64,000 nucleotides of DNA from positions 1-64,000 of the forward strand of contig NZ_CP048272.1 of assembly GCF_019469425.1 (NCBI RefSeq), read 5' to 3'. This stretch comes from Bifidobacterium asteroides. GTDB lineage: Bacteria > Actinomycetota > Actinomycetes > Actinomycetales > Bifidobacteriaceae. Positions 10,493 to 18,844 of this stretch are shown one piece after another. Made by a program: the position numbers and the translations under genes. The notes beneath the pieces are model-generated. The model did no database searches and was not told the origin of the DNA. It saw only the letters and a list, made by a program, of their open reading frames with translations. Position 1 is the first letter of the stretch. Each line of letters begins with the position of its first letter.

Positions 10493-11119
10493 ATGAGCCA
10501 GGATGATCAGGAGCAGGTCAAGGCCGGCAAGCAGGGTGCTGGTAAGCCTCAAAAGGGGAAGACCAAGGCTGATGAATCCTCACAGGGCGAGTCCCGTCGA
10601 TCATCATCGGCCACTCCTCCGGCTCCTGCAGCTGGCAGAACAGCATCGGGACATTCCGCAAGAACCACAGCTTCTGCTGCCGGTCCGGTTAAGGTATCCT
10701 CATCCCGTCCTGTTCGGCCCGCGGCTTCGGCTTCGGCGGCGCGTCCTCATGTGCCTCGGGCCCGGCGCATGCAGCTGTCCCTGACCCGGTTGGAACCCTG
10801 GTCGGTGGCCAAGGTTACCTTCCTGCTGGCCATCGCCGGGGGCATCATTCAGGTGGTGGCCGCTGCCCTGCTCTGGTTCCTGCTTAACGCCATGGGGCTC
10901 TTTGACAACCTGACCCAGGTCATCTCCAAGACGGGCCTGGACGCGGGCGGCTTCGACCTGGGCCAGGTGCTGAGCCTGGGGACGGTCCTGAGTTCGGTGA
11001 CCATCTTCTCCATTTTCGAGATTGTCATAGTAGTGGTTCTGGTCACTATTTTCGCCTTCCTGTACAACCTGGTCAGTTCCCTGGTGGGCGGCATCCACGT
11101 GACCCTGGGCGACGACTGA
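10493..11119 (+). CDS. DUF3566 transmembrane protein
   Basis: A 208-residue protein of the actinobacterial DUF3566 family, found next to gyrA in this phylum. Function is unknown. The first 100 residues are low-complexity, rich in Ser, Ala, Pro, Lys and Arg, and probably cytoplasmic. The conserved part follows from about residue 100, with RRMQLSLTRLEPWSVAK and two hydrophobic helices at about 120-145 and 172-198. The ATG at 10493 is chosen because AAGGAG lies five bases upstream. An upstream in-frame ATG at 10436 has no such site. The hairpin after gyrA separates it from the gyrase genes. Confidence 0.85.
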   Translation: MSQDDQEQVKAGKQGAGKPQKGKTKADESSQGESRRSSSATPPAPAAGRTASGHSARTTASAAGPVKVSSSRPVRPAASASAARPHVPRARRMQLSLTRLEPWSVAKVTFLLAIAGGIIQVVAAALLWFLLNAMGLFDNLTQVISKTGLDAGGFDLGQVLSLGTVLSSVTIFSIFEIVIVVVLVTIFAFLYNLVSSLVGGIHVTLGDD

Positions 11120-11178
11120 GCCCCCTGGTCGGCGCAGTCAATCGGCCGATAGACCCGAGAGCGATTTAGACTGGAATT

Positions 11179-12294
11179 ATGCTCTCGACGTACTTGGACT
11201 ATTTCAGCGGCTCCTTCGGCATATCTCTGGTCTTTTGGCCATTAGCCTCGCTGATTCTGACCCTGCCCATTCTTGCACTGATTTACAACCGCTACCATCG
11301 GCTGCGGCTGACAGCAGCTATGGCGGCCTACCTGACCGTCTTATATCTGCTGGCCTTGGTCTTCTTTACCCTCTGGCCCATGCCGGACGACCGGGCCGCC
11401 TTCTGCGCCACCCATCATCTGAGCCCTCAGCTCAACCCTCTGCAGTTCTTGACCGACCTAAGCACAGGCGGGCGGATGGCTATGCTGCAGATTCTGCTCA
11501 ATGTGGCCTTCTTCCTGCCATTGGGCTTTATTATGGGGCGGGTCTTCCGCTGGCGCTTCATCCTGGCCCTGCCGGTCGCCCTTCTGGTCTCCCTCTTCAT
11601 CGAGACGGCCCAGCTGACCGGAGTCTTCGGCATCGTGGGCTGCGCCTATCGTCTCTTCGACGTGGACGACCTGATTTGGAATACCTCAGGCGCCATAATC
11701 GGCTACCTGGTGGCCCTGGCGGCCAACAAGCTCGTTCCCACCCGTCAGGCTGACGCCGCCCGGCTGGTCACCAACCCCGGGTTCATGCATCGTGCCGTCT
11801 CCCTGGCTCTGGATTTGCTCCTAGCCACCATCCTGTCCATGTCTTTGGGGATGGGCGTGACCTATGCAGTCCATCGCCTGGGCACCTATCAGCTGGATGG
11901 CCACTACCGCTTTGGCGGGCTGCTGATTGCCCCATCCGCCTTGGACATGTTCGGGACCATAGTTGATCTGGCCATGCTGCTGATCTTTGAACTGCTCATC
12001 CCCCTGCCCCGCCGGGGACGGACGCTGGGCGCCACCTTCACCCATATGACCGTCGAGACCAAGCAGCGGCATGGCTGGTCCCGTTTCCTCTTCTATCTGT
12101 TCCGGACTGCAGTCATCCTGGCTGTCTTCGGACCCTGGACCGGCAACGTTCAGATTGCAACGCGCATCTTGGCCCTGCTCTTGCTGGTCTTCTATCTGAT
12201 TAAGCGGCAGATGCCCTACGACCTCTTGCCTGGGACAGCCTACCGGGAGGAGGACACAGGTGCAGAGGAATCCGCCGACGACCGGCGGGGGTGA
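11179..12294 (+). CDS. VanZ-RDD fusion membrane protein
   Basis: A 371-residue polytopic membrane protein. Residues 1-190 match the VanZ family, with about five hydrophobic helices and the FLPLGF and ETAQL segments typical of VanZ. From about residue 205 a second module begins with RAVSLALDLLLA, the Arg/Asp pattern of RDD domains. VanZ proteins are linked to glycopeptide tolerance in some Gram-positives, but in this fusion the role is unknown. There is no clear ribosome site. A TAGACT box at 11167-11172 would place transcription at about the ATG, so a leaderless mRNA is possible. Its 3' end overlaps the convergent EamA gene by 55 bp. Confidence 0.8.
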   Translation: MLSTYLDYFSGSFGISLVFWPLASLILTLPILALIYNRYHRLRLTAAMAAYLTVLYLLALVFFTLWPMPDDRAAFCATHHLSPQLNPLQFLTDLSTGGRMAMLQILLNVAFFLPLGFIMGRVFRWRFILALPVALLVSLFIETAQLTGVFGIVGCAYRLFDVDDLIWNTSGAIIGYLVALAANKLVPTRQADAARLVTNPGFMHRAVSLALDLLLATILSMSLGMGVTYAVHRLGTYQLDGHYRFGGLLIAPSALDMFGTIVDLAMLLIFELLIPLPRRGRTLGATFTHMTVETKQRHGWSRFLFYLFRTAVILAVFGPWTGNVQIATRILALLLLVFYLIKRQMPYDLLPGTAYREEDTGAEESADDRRG

Positions 12295-13193
12295 ATCCTG
12301 ACCTCGGACAGAATGATGGCGGCGAAGATGATGGCGAAGCCCAGCAGGTGGGTGGCCGTCAGCTCCTCGTGCATGACCAGGACCGAGACCAGCATGCCGA
12401 ACAGGCTCTCCGAGCATAGGATCAGCGAACCCTGAGCAGCGGGGACCCTCGAGAAGGCAATGTTCTGGAAGTTCTGGGCCATCAGGGTCGAGATCAGCGT
12501 CAGATAAATCATGGAACCCAGGGTCGGGGGTGTGAAGTCGGCAGCAGTGGGCAAGGGATCGAAGATCAGTGCGAAGACCAGGAAGAGAATGCCGCCGAAG
12601 AGCAGCTCTAGGTAGGTCAGCGTGGGGGCGTCGAACTTCTTGGTCAGGAAACCGGTGACCACCAGGTTGACCCCGTAGAGCAAGGCGCCGGCCAGGGACA
12701 GCAGGTCGCCGGTGCTCAAAGACAGCCCTTGCCCCCCGCCGTGGGCCGGCAGGGAGATCAGGGCCACGCCCAGGATGCAGATGGCAGCCGCGACGAAGTG
12801 GCGCAGGGCCGGTCGCCGACGGGTCATGATCCAGACCAGGAAGGGCACGAAGATGCAGTAAGTGGCTGTCAGGAAGGAATTGCGGCCTGGGGCGATGGTG
12901 GTCAGTCCCATCATCTGCAGGCTGAAGGCCGCCCAGTAGCTGACCCCCAGGATCAGCCCGGGTACCAGGGTGTGTATAGCTCCGGTTCTGCGCAGCCGGG
13001 GCAGTAGGAAGGGGGTCATGATGACGATGACGCACAGAATGCGAATGCCCATCAACCAGCGTACAGTCAGGGTTTCCAAGGCCACCTTCTCAAAGGTGTA
13101 TCCGGCTCCCCAGGCGGCGGCGGCCATCAGCAGCATCAGGCGGGCGAGCCAGGTGGGGGGTTTCCAGGATGAAGAAGGCGCAAAGGTAGACAT
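12240..13193 (-). CDS. EamA/DMT-superfamily transporter
   Basis: A 317-residue inner-membrane protein of the drug/metabolite transporter superfamily, with ten predicted helices arranged as two EamA repeats (about 15-145 and 160-295). The N-terminal repeat begins LMLLMAAAAWGAGYTFEKVAL and the second ends in the conserved HEELTATHLLGFAIIFAAI region. Members export metabolites or amino acids, but the substrate cannot be read from sequence. The ATG at 13193 has only a weak purine-rich site upstream. It is convergent with the VanZ-RDD gene and the 3' ends overlap by 55 bp. No partner gene is evident. Confidence 0.88.
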   Translation of the reverse strand: MSTFAPSSSWKPPTWLARLMLLMAAAAWGAGYTFEKVALETLTVRWLMGIRILCVIVIMTPFLLPRLRRTGAIHTLVPGLILGVSYWAAFSLQMMGLTTIAPGRNSFLTATYCIFVPFLVWIMTRRRPALRHFVAAAICILGVALISLPAHGGGQGLSLSTGDLLSLAGALLYGVNLVVTGFLTKKFDAPTLTYLELLFGGILFLVFALIFDPLPTAADFTPPTLGSMIYLTLISTLMAQNFQNIAFSRVPAAQGSLILCSESLFGMLVSVLVMHEELTATHLLGFAIIFAAIILSEVRIHPRRSSADSSAPVSSSR

Positions 13194-13408
13194 GTCTCGA
13201 CTCTAATCTTGCCTGTCCACAAACGGCCATGGATTCGCAGGACGCTTCATGAGTCGTTCGGCCATTGGACCCCGCGGCGACTCGCTCTGCCATGGTGCGT
13301 CTATACTACGAACATGGCGCCCGAACTGAGACAGTTCCAGCGTCCAGTCTGTGCACGCAGTCGTGCAGACCGACCGATTGCAAAAGGAAAGAGAGAGTAG
13401 TTCAAACC

Positions 13409-14767
13409 ATGTTTGCTTTTCTCAAGCCAGCCCCTCCTGCCAAGGTGAAGGTTCCTGAGAAGAAGATTCCTGCGACATATCGTTCCTATCGCATCCGAGT
13501 GTTCTTCAGCATCTATCTGGGATACGCCGGGTATTACATCATCCGCTCCAACTTTTCCGTGGCTTCCCCCTATCTGAAGCGCAACTATGGTTTCACCACG
13601 GCGGATATAGGGCTGATCACGCTCTGCCTGGCCGTCTCCTACGGCATCAGCAAGTTCGTCATGGGCATGCTCTCCGACAAATCCAACCCCCGCTACTACA
13701 TCGCCACCGGACTGGTCCTGTCCGCCCTGCTCAACCTGATCTTCGGGGCTACGGCCAGCAAGGGCGTCATGATGGTGCTCATGGTCCTGCTGGGCATTTT
13801 CCAGGGCATGGGGGCGCCTGCGGCCCACAAGTCGCTGTCCAACTGGTGGGCTGAAAAAGAGCGAGGCTCCTTCGTGTCCATGTGGAACACCTCCCATAAT
13901 CTAGGCTCGGGCACCGTAGCGCCTATTGTGGGCGTGGCCCTGGCCGCCTTCGGACCTCACATGTGGAAGAGCATCTTTTTCGTCCCCTCGGTCATCTCGC
14001 TGATCATGGCCCTGCTGGTAGTGCTGCTGGGCGCAGATACCCCTGAATCGGTAGGTCTGCCACCCATCCAGGAGTACAAGGCCGAGGAATACCAGGGCGA
14101 GAAAATTGACGCCGCCAAGATGCAGTCCCACTCCGACCTGTCCATTGTGCAGATTTTCCTGCGGTATGTGGCTTCCAACCCCTATATTTGGGTGCTGGCC
14201 TTGTCCAACGCTTTCGTCTACATCCTGCGCTACGGGGTGCTTAACTGGATCCCCATCTATCTGAACGAAGCCAAAGGATTCTCCCTCGCACAGGCGCGCT
14301 CCAGCTTTGCTCTCTTCGAGTATGCGGCCATCCCGGGGACCATCCTGATTGGCTGGATGAGTGATCACTTCTTCCACGGCAAGCGGGCTGGCATGGCAGC
14401 AGGCCTGATGGCTCTATTGGGGGTGGTCTTCCTCGGTTATTGGGCCTCAAGCGACCTTTGGGCTATTGACGTGGAAATAGCTCTGATGGGCATCTTCGTC
14501 TACGGGCCGCAAATGTTGATCGCCGCCCTGACCATTGATCTGGCGCCGCGCTTTGCCATCGGCAGCACTACCGGTTTCGTGGGCCTGTTCGGCTACATAT
14601 TCGGAGAAGCCACTGCCTCCTACGGAATCGGCTCACTCGTGGGCAAGTCCGGCTGGAACGTGGGCTTCGCAATCATAGCCGTATCCGCCCTGCTGGGCAT
14701 AATCTGCTTCCTGATTCTGACCAGGGCCGAGCGCTATAAGACCGTACGGGTGGTCGACGGCCGCTGA
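13409..14767 (+). CDS. MFS transporter, organophosphate:phosphate antiporter type
   Basis: A 452-residue major facilitator with 12 predicted helices, resembling UhpT, GlpT and UhpC. Early family segments are visible: YRSYRIRVFFSIYLGYAGYY, then RSNFSVASPYL. These carriers exchange sugar phosphates or glycerol-3-phosphate for inorganic phosphate. The likely substrate here is a phosphorylated sugar or glycerol, inferred by family only. The ATG at 13409 follows a GAAAGAGAGAG tract and gives a protein of family length. An upstream in-frame start at 13265 would add a Cys/Arg-rich stretch unlike transporters. A strong terminator follows, isolating it from the two-component genes downstream. Confidence 0.88.
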   Translation: MFAFLKPAPPAKVKVPEKKIPATYRSYRIRVFFSIYLGYAGYYIIRSNFSVASPYLKRNYGFTTADIGLITLCLAVSYGISKFVMGMLSDKSNPRYYIATGLVLSALLNLIFGATASKGVMMVLMVLLGIFQGMGAPAAHKSLSNWWAEKERGSFVSMWNTSHNLGSGTVAPIVGVALAAFGPHMWKSIFFVPSVISLIMALLVVLLGADTPESVGLPPIQEYKAEEYQGEKIDAAKMQSHSDLSIVQIFLRYVASNPYIWVLALSNAFVYILRYGVLNWIPIYLNEAKGFSLAQARSSFALFEYAAIPGTILIGWMSDHFFHGKRAGMAAGLMALLGVVFLGYWASSDLWAIDVEIALMGIFVYGPQMLIAALTIDLAPRFAIGSTTGFVGLFGYIFGEATASYGIGSLVGKSGWNVGFAIIAVSALLGIICFLILTRAERYKTVRVVDGR

Positions 14768-14782
14768 GCCCGGGCAGTGTAT

Positions 14783-14821
14783 CCCCGCTTGCCCGAGTTC
14801 GGCTTCGGGCAAGCGGGGTTT
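14783..14821 (+). terminator. Strong rho-independent terminator
   Basis: A perfect 14-bp GC-rich stem (14783-14796 with 14805-14818) encloses an 8-base loop and is followed by TTT. It lies 16 bp after the MFS transporter stop and just before the two-component regulator unit. Confidence 0.92.
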
Positions 14822-14852
14822 GCCGTGCGGCCGACTCCGATATTATGGAAGG

Positions 14853-14894
14853 ATGGTGATAACGTCGGCTATGGGTCCCTGGCTGACGGGGTAA
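14853..14894 (+). CDS. Possible 13-codon leader peptide before the LytTR regulator
   Basis: ATG 14853 opens a 13-residue reading frame, MVITSAMGPWLTG, whose TAA stop (14892-14894) overlaps the AAGGAG ribosome site of the response regulator. A TATTAT box at 14841-14846 would place the transcript start near this ATG, so it could be leaderless. The overlap would allow translational coupling. It could equally be chance: 13 codons is short and no homologue is known to me. Confidence 0.2.
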   Translation: MVITSAMGPWLTG

Positions 14895-14909
14895 GGAGCG
14901 TGCGCCAGG

Positions 14910-15620
14910 ATGATAAGAATCGCAGTGGTGGATGATGATTCCATCAGCTGTCGATCCATGGTCAACTATTTGAACCGTTACCGCAAGGAACGCCAGGAAG
15001 AGCTGGCAGTCAGCGTCTTCACCGACGGCAAGGCTTTTGCAGATGGTTACCGGCCCGTATATGACATCCTTCTTCTGGACATTCAGATGACCCCTATGGA
15101 CGGGATCGAAGTGGCCCGCAGGGTGCGTGCCCACGACGAGTCGGTGGTCATCGTCTTCATCACTTCTGCTCCCCAGTACGCCATCAACGGCTATGAAGTA
15201 GGCGCTCTCTCCTACCTGCTCAAGCCCCTGCCTTGGTTCGCCTTCTCCCAGGAGCTGGACCGGTCCATCGCCAGGGTGCGTGGCAGCGTGGACCTGTCCA
15301 TTCTGATCACCGATGGTGCCCGATCCACCCGGATCCCCCTCAAGGACATCGTCTTCATCGAATCCGTCCATCACAGCAGCGTCATCCACACCTTGGATGC
15401 TTCATTGACTACGAACAGCACTCTGAAGAGTCTGGAGGGCCAGCTGGGCCAGCGGGGATTCTTCCGCTCCAATTCCTGCTACCTGGTCAATCTGGCCCAT
15501 GTAACGGGCATTGAGAACCAGGACTGCATCATGTCGACCGGTCAGCGGCTGCGGGTCAGTCGACCACGCAAGAAGTCTTTTATGACGGCTCTTACCGCTT
15601 ACGTGGCGGGTCGGCCATGA
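14910..15620 (+). CDS. LytTR-family response regulator
   Basis: A 236-residue two-component response regulator. The receiver domain (1-120) has the acidic pocket VVDDD at 7-10, the phosphoacceptor Asp57 in LLLDIQM, and the conserved Lys in YLLKPL near 109. The C-terminal LytTR DNA-binding domain spans about 130-235. This class includes AgrA and ComE, which control peptide-sensing or cell-wall-related regulons. AAGGAG lies 11 bases before the ATG. The stop overlaps the start of the kinase gene by four bases, so the two are coupled. No AgrB/AgrD-like peptide gene was recognised next to it. Confidence 0.93.
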   Translation: MIRIAVVDDDSISCRSMVNYLNRYRKERQEELAVSVFTDGKAFADGYRPVYDILLLDIQMTPMDGIEVARRVRAHDESVVIVFITSAPQYAINGYEVGALSYLLKPLPWFAFSQELDRSIARVRGSVDLSILITDGARSTRIPLKDIVFIESVHHSSVIHTLDASLTTNSTLKSLEGQLGQRGFFRSNSCYLVNLAHVTGIENQDCIMSTGQRLRVSRPRKKSFMTALTAYVAGRP

Positions 15621-16984
15621 CCAACACCCACATCCTCAACGCTCTGCCTGACATCCCCAGACTCTATACGGCCATCAGCGAATGGCTGGGTTGTCTGGTT
15701 TATCTGTTGGCCATCGGGGTAAGAACCTCACGTCTAAGAATGGTGGCTGTGCTTCTGCCCGGTCTGGCTGTGCTCATCGGGGTCCAGTACTGGGCCGGCA
15801 CCCTGCCTATTGCCTTCTGGATCATCAGCATGTGCCTGGCCGTCGCCTGCATGTACGCCATCATCATGCTGGCTTCAAGATTGAGTGCGCTGGATGGGGC
15901 TTATCTGTTGGCCCGTGCCTTCGTCCTGGCTGAGCTGGTCGCCTCCCTGCACTGGCAGCTGGACTCCTTCATGCGGCCCTCGAACCACAGTCTGTACGAC
16001 CCGGCCTCCCTGATCCTGCTAGTGCTTATCTACGGCGGCGTAGGATTGCTGGCCTGGGTGGCGGAAAGGCGCAACTTCGCCGATGCCCAGCTTTCCGTGC
16101 CTGGACGCAGCGTCTTCATAGCAGCGGTCATCGCTGTAGTCACCTTCGCCATGTCCAATCTGAGCTTCGTCTCCACCAACACCCCCTTCTCCGGTCGGGT
16201 CGGCCTGGAGGTCTTCTACATCCGCACCCTGGTGGATCTGTGCGGATTCGCCATGCTCTACGCCCAGCAGGAGCAGCTGCGGGAGAGTTATACCAGCGCC
16301 GAGCTGGCCTCCATCAATGCCCGGGCTTACAGCCAACACCGGGAGTATGTGCGTTCCAAGGAGAATTTGGAGGCCATGGGAAGGCTTGCCCACGACCTCA
16401 AGCATCAGATCGCCGCCCTGCGCTCGCAGATGGACCCTGAGCGCAAGTCCCAGGACTTCGAGGAGCTGGAGGCTGCGGTAGGACGGTATGGGTCGCAGCA
16501 GCACACCGGCAACCCCATTCTGGACGTGGTCATGTCGACCAAGGAACGCATCTGCTCCCAAGAGGGGATTACTCTGACCATGGTGGCTGACGGCTCGCTC
16601 CTGGAGGGGATGTCGCCCATGGACGTCTCCACCCTCTTCGGCAACGCCTTGGACAATGCCATTGAGGCTTTAAGGAAGGTCAAGGAACCCGACCGCCGCC
16701 TGATCAAGGTGGCCCTTTACGCCCGAGAACAATTCGTGGTGATCCGCATCGAAAACTATTTCACCTCGCCCCTGAACTGGAAGGGCAATGGCGAACTGGC
16801 CACCACCAAGACCAGGACCGATGATGGCCTGCATGGATACGGGGTCAAGTCCATTCGGCATATAGCCCACCGCTATCAGGGCGAAATGACCCTGCGTGCC
16901 GAGCATCACTGGTTCAGCCTCTGCGTGCTCCTGCCGAGGGAGGGTGATCAGTTGAAGCCCATAGCGGCCTCGGCGGCCTTATAG
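15617..16984 (+). CDS. GHKL sensor histidine kinase (AgrC/ComD-like)
   Basis: A 455-residue membrane kinase, partner of the overlapping LytTR regulator. Six or seven hydrophobic helices fill residues 15-220, the usual sensor layout of peptide-responsive kinases, with no extracellular folded domain visible. A helical linker leads to the dimerisation helix with RLAHDLKHQ, where His259 is the likely phosphoacceptor. The ATPase domain follows with an N-box GNALDNAIEAL near 342 and a G-box region GLHGYGVKSI near 405. The signal is unknown. The last 37 bp overlap the 3' end of the convergent GT2 gene. Confidence 0.9.
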   Translation: MTNTHILNALPDIPRLYTAISEWLGCLVYLLAIGVRTSRLRMVAVLLPGLAVLIGVQYWAGTLPIAFWIISMCLAVACMYAIIMLASRLSALDGAYLLARAFVLAELVASLHWQLDSFMRPSNHSLYDPASLILLVLIYGGVGLLAWVAERRNFADAQLSVPGRSVFIAAVIAVVTFAMSNLSFVSTNTPFSGRVGLEVFYIRTLVDLCGFAMLYAQQEQLRESYTSAELASINARAYSQHREYVRSKENLEAMGRLAHDLKHQIAALRSQMDPERKSQDFEELEAAVGRYGSQQHTGNPILDVVMSTKERICSQEGITLTMVADGSLLEGMSPMDVSTLFGNALDNAIEALRKVKEPDRRLIKVALYAREQFVVIRIENYFTSPLNWKGNGELATTKTRTDDGLHGYGVKSIRHIAHRYQGEMTLRAEHHWFSLCVLLPREGDQLKPIAASAAL

Positions 16985-17997
16985 CCCAGGCGGATGGCCA
17001 AGCGGCCCGGCCGGCCCGGTATGTTGACCATCCGACAGAGCAGAGTGGAGCGCACGTCGGAGGCGATGACCGGGGAGCGGTGTTCCAGCCTGTTCCAGAG
17101 CATGGCCTTGTTCCGATAGTTGCTGGGCTTGCGAGAGAGAATCAGGAAGACCGAGGTCACCACGCAGTTGATGGACAGATAGTGAATCATATAACGATAG
17201 AGCCCACGGGGAACCGTCCCCGGATCAGGAGTCGCTTCAGCCATGAGCCCGTTGACCAGCAGCAGTTGGGAAACCCGGGCGATCATGATCGAGGTCTGTA
17301 CTGACTGGCCCTCCCGGCCGGTGTGATAGTGATAGAAATTCGTGTCCAGGTAGAGCAGGGTGTGCACCCAGGGCAAGGGCTGATAGGAGTAGATGAAGTC
17401 CACGTAGTAGGTATGCTCAGGCAGGCGGGTGTGTGCCTGGCGGAGCACCTCGGTGCGCAGGATCAGGGCATGCATGATCATGTACTGGGCCAGCCCGAAC
17501 CGCCGTAGATGGTTCCAGTCCAGCACCCGCCCTGGTTCCATGACGCTGCGAAAGTTGATGACCCGCTTATGCTTGCGGCCTTCCTTCTCGTAAACGTAGT
17601 TGGTGACCACCATGTCCACCGGATTTGTACGTCGCGACTGGTCGCGCAGCTGGTCCAGGACCAGGCTCAGCGAGGTCGGGTCCACCCAGTCATCGGCATC
17701 GACCACCTTGACGTAGCGACCTCGGGCGGCTGCCAGGCCGGTGTTGACCGCGCCGCCGTGGCCCTTGTTGGTCTGGTCGATCAGATGGACAGTGCGCGGA
17801 TGGCGTGCCTCATATGACTGCACTACCTGCGCTGAGGCATCGGTGGACCCATCATTGACCACGATGACCTCCAGATCGTCCTCCTCCCGGCTCAGGAGCG
17901 AATCCAGACAGGTCGGCAGATGCCGGGCCATGTTATAGGCGGGGACGATGAAGGTGAGAACGGGCAGGTTCGTGGAGGCCTTGCGGTCAGCTGTCAT
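16948..17997 (-). CDS. Family 2 glycosyltransferase
   Basis: A 349-residue GT-A fold glycosyltransferase of family GT2. It shows the N-terminal nucleotide-sugar motif FIVPAYNMARHLPTCLDSL, then VIVVNDGSTD near residue 45 and the metal-binding DADDWVDP near 100. No clear transmembrane helix is present, so it is probably a cytoplasmic or peripheral enzyme building a cell-surface glycan. Donor and acceptor are unknown. It lies downstream of the GtrA-like gene and on the same strand, which suggests lipid-linked sugar chemistry, although a terminator-like hairpin separates them. The ATG at 17997 has only a weak GAAGTGA upstream. Confidence 0.9.
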   Translation of the reverse strand: MTADRKASTNLPVLTFIVPAYNMARHLPTCLDSLLSREEDDLEVIVVNDGSTDASAQVVQSYEARHPRTVHLIDQTNKGHGGAVNTGLAAARGRYVKVVDADDWVDPTSLSLVLDQLRDQSRRTNPVDMVVTNYVYEKEGRKHKRVINFRSVMEPGRVLDWNHLRRFGLAQYMIMHALILRTEVLRQAHTRLPEHTYYVDFIYSYQPLPWVHTLLYLDTNFYHYHTGREGQSVQTSIMIARVSQLLLVNGLMAEATPDPGTVPRGLYRYMIHYLSINCVVTSVFLILSRKPSNYRNKAMLWNRLEHRSPVIASDVRSTLLCRMVNIPGRPGRLAIRLGYKAAEAAMGFN

Positions 17998-18100
17998 GAA
18001 CGATCACTTCGCAAAAGAATGGGTCGGCGGGTATGTCGACGGGGTCGCCGCAATCCCGCCGGCGGCCGTTGTATGCGACCACTGTACATGATGGGTATGA

Positions 18101-18167
18101 GGAAAAGACCCCGCCCCTTTGGCCGCCGATGCATGCCGGTTCATTGTCGGCCGGGGGAGCGGGGCCG
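18101..18167 (-). terminator. Terminator after the GtrA-like gene
   Basis: Read on the minus strand, a GC-rich stem forms between the region near 18150-18166 (GGCCCCGC, then C-rich) and that near 18107-18118 (GGGGCGGGGTC). It pairs over about 12 bp with one bulge and a wobble, and is followed by TTTT. It starts within 10 bp of the gene's stop. Confidence 0.65.
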
Positions 18168-18172
18168 GAATT

Positions 18173-18844
18173 TTACTGGGCGCTCGCCTTGGATTCAGTG
18201 GGCTCCTGACGGAAGATGACCTTGAAGATGGGGAAGAAGACCCAGAAGGAGATGGCCGAGTTGATGATCATGGTGACCAGGTCAGCAATGGTGGTTCCCA
18301 GGCTGCCCCAGTTCAGGGTGTGCTGGAAGAAGCCGTAGATGGGGTCCTTGTACCAGCCCTGCAGCGCCGCCGCGATGATGGTGATGATCACGTAGGCCAC
18401 CAGATACCAGAAGGCCGCCTTCCAGACCGAGGAGTTGGACTTGAAGGTGATGTTGCGCTGGAGGAAGAAGTTGATGATCTGGGCGATCAGCAGGGTGATT
18501 TCCACCGCGAGGAAGTAGGCCAGGCCGCCCCCGCCGCCGTGGCCGATGGATCCGGCCGCGTAGTCGAACAGGTAATAGGGCTTGCCGCCGACGGTCCCCA
18601 TGCGCCAGATCTGGAAGTTGGTGCCTACCAGGGAGGTTCCGTTGAAGATGGCCTTGAGCACGGGCATGAGCACCAGTTGCAGTACGGTGACCCCGTTGGA
18701 CAGGATGAAGAAGACGATGAACTGGGCCAGGGTGGTGTGCCGGTCGCTGAACCGCTGCCACCAGCGGACAATCGCCCACTGCGAGGTCGTCGCCGCCTTC
18801 CCCTGGGCCGGCTGTCCGGCCTGCTGGCTGTGCTGATTACTCAT
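18173..18844 (-). CDS. GtrA-like membrane protein
   Basis: A 223-residue protein of the GtrA family, small membrane proteins thought to move polyprenyl-phosphate sugars across the membrane for surface glycosylation. Four hydrophobic helices are visible between about residues 40 and 200, starting with FIVFFILSNGVTVLQLV. The N-terminal 25 residues are Gln-rich and polar. The start at 18844 is fixed by AAAGGAG seven to nine bases upstream. It overlaps the end of the GH3 gene by 8 bp, so translation is likely coupled. The acidic/Lys tail ends in TESKASAQ. Pairing with a nearby GT2 gene is typical. Confidence 0.82.
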   Translation of the reverse strand: MSNQHSQQAGQPAQGKAATTSQWAIVRWWQRFSDRHTTLAQFIVFFILSNGVTVLQLVLMPVLKAIFNGTSLVGTNFQIWRMGTVGGKPYYLFDYAAGSIGHGGGGGLAYFLAVEITLLIAQIINFFLQRNITFKSNSSVWKAAFWYLVAYVIITIIAAALQGWYKDPIYGFFQHTLNWGSLGTTIADLVTMIINSAISFWVFFPIFKVIFRQEPTESKASAQ

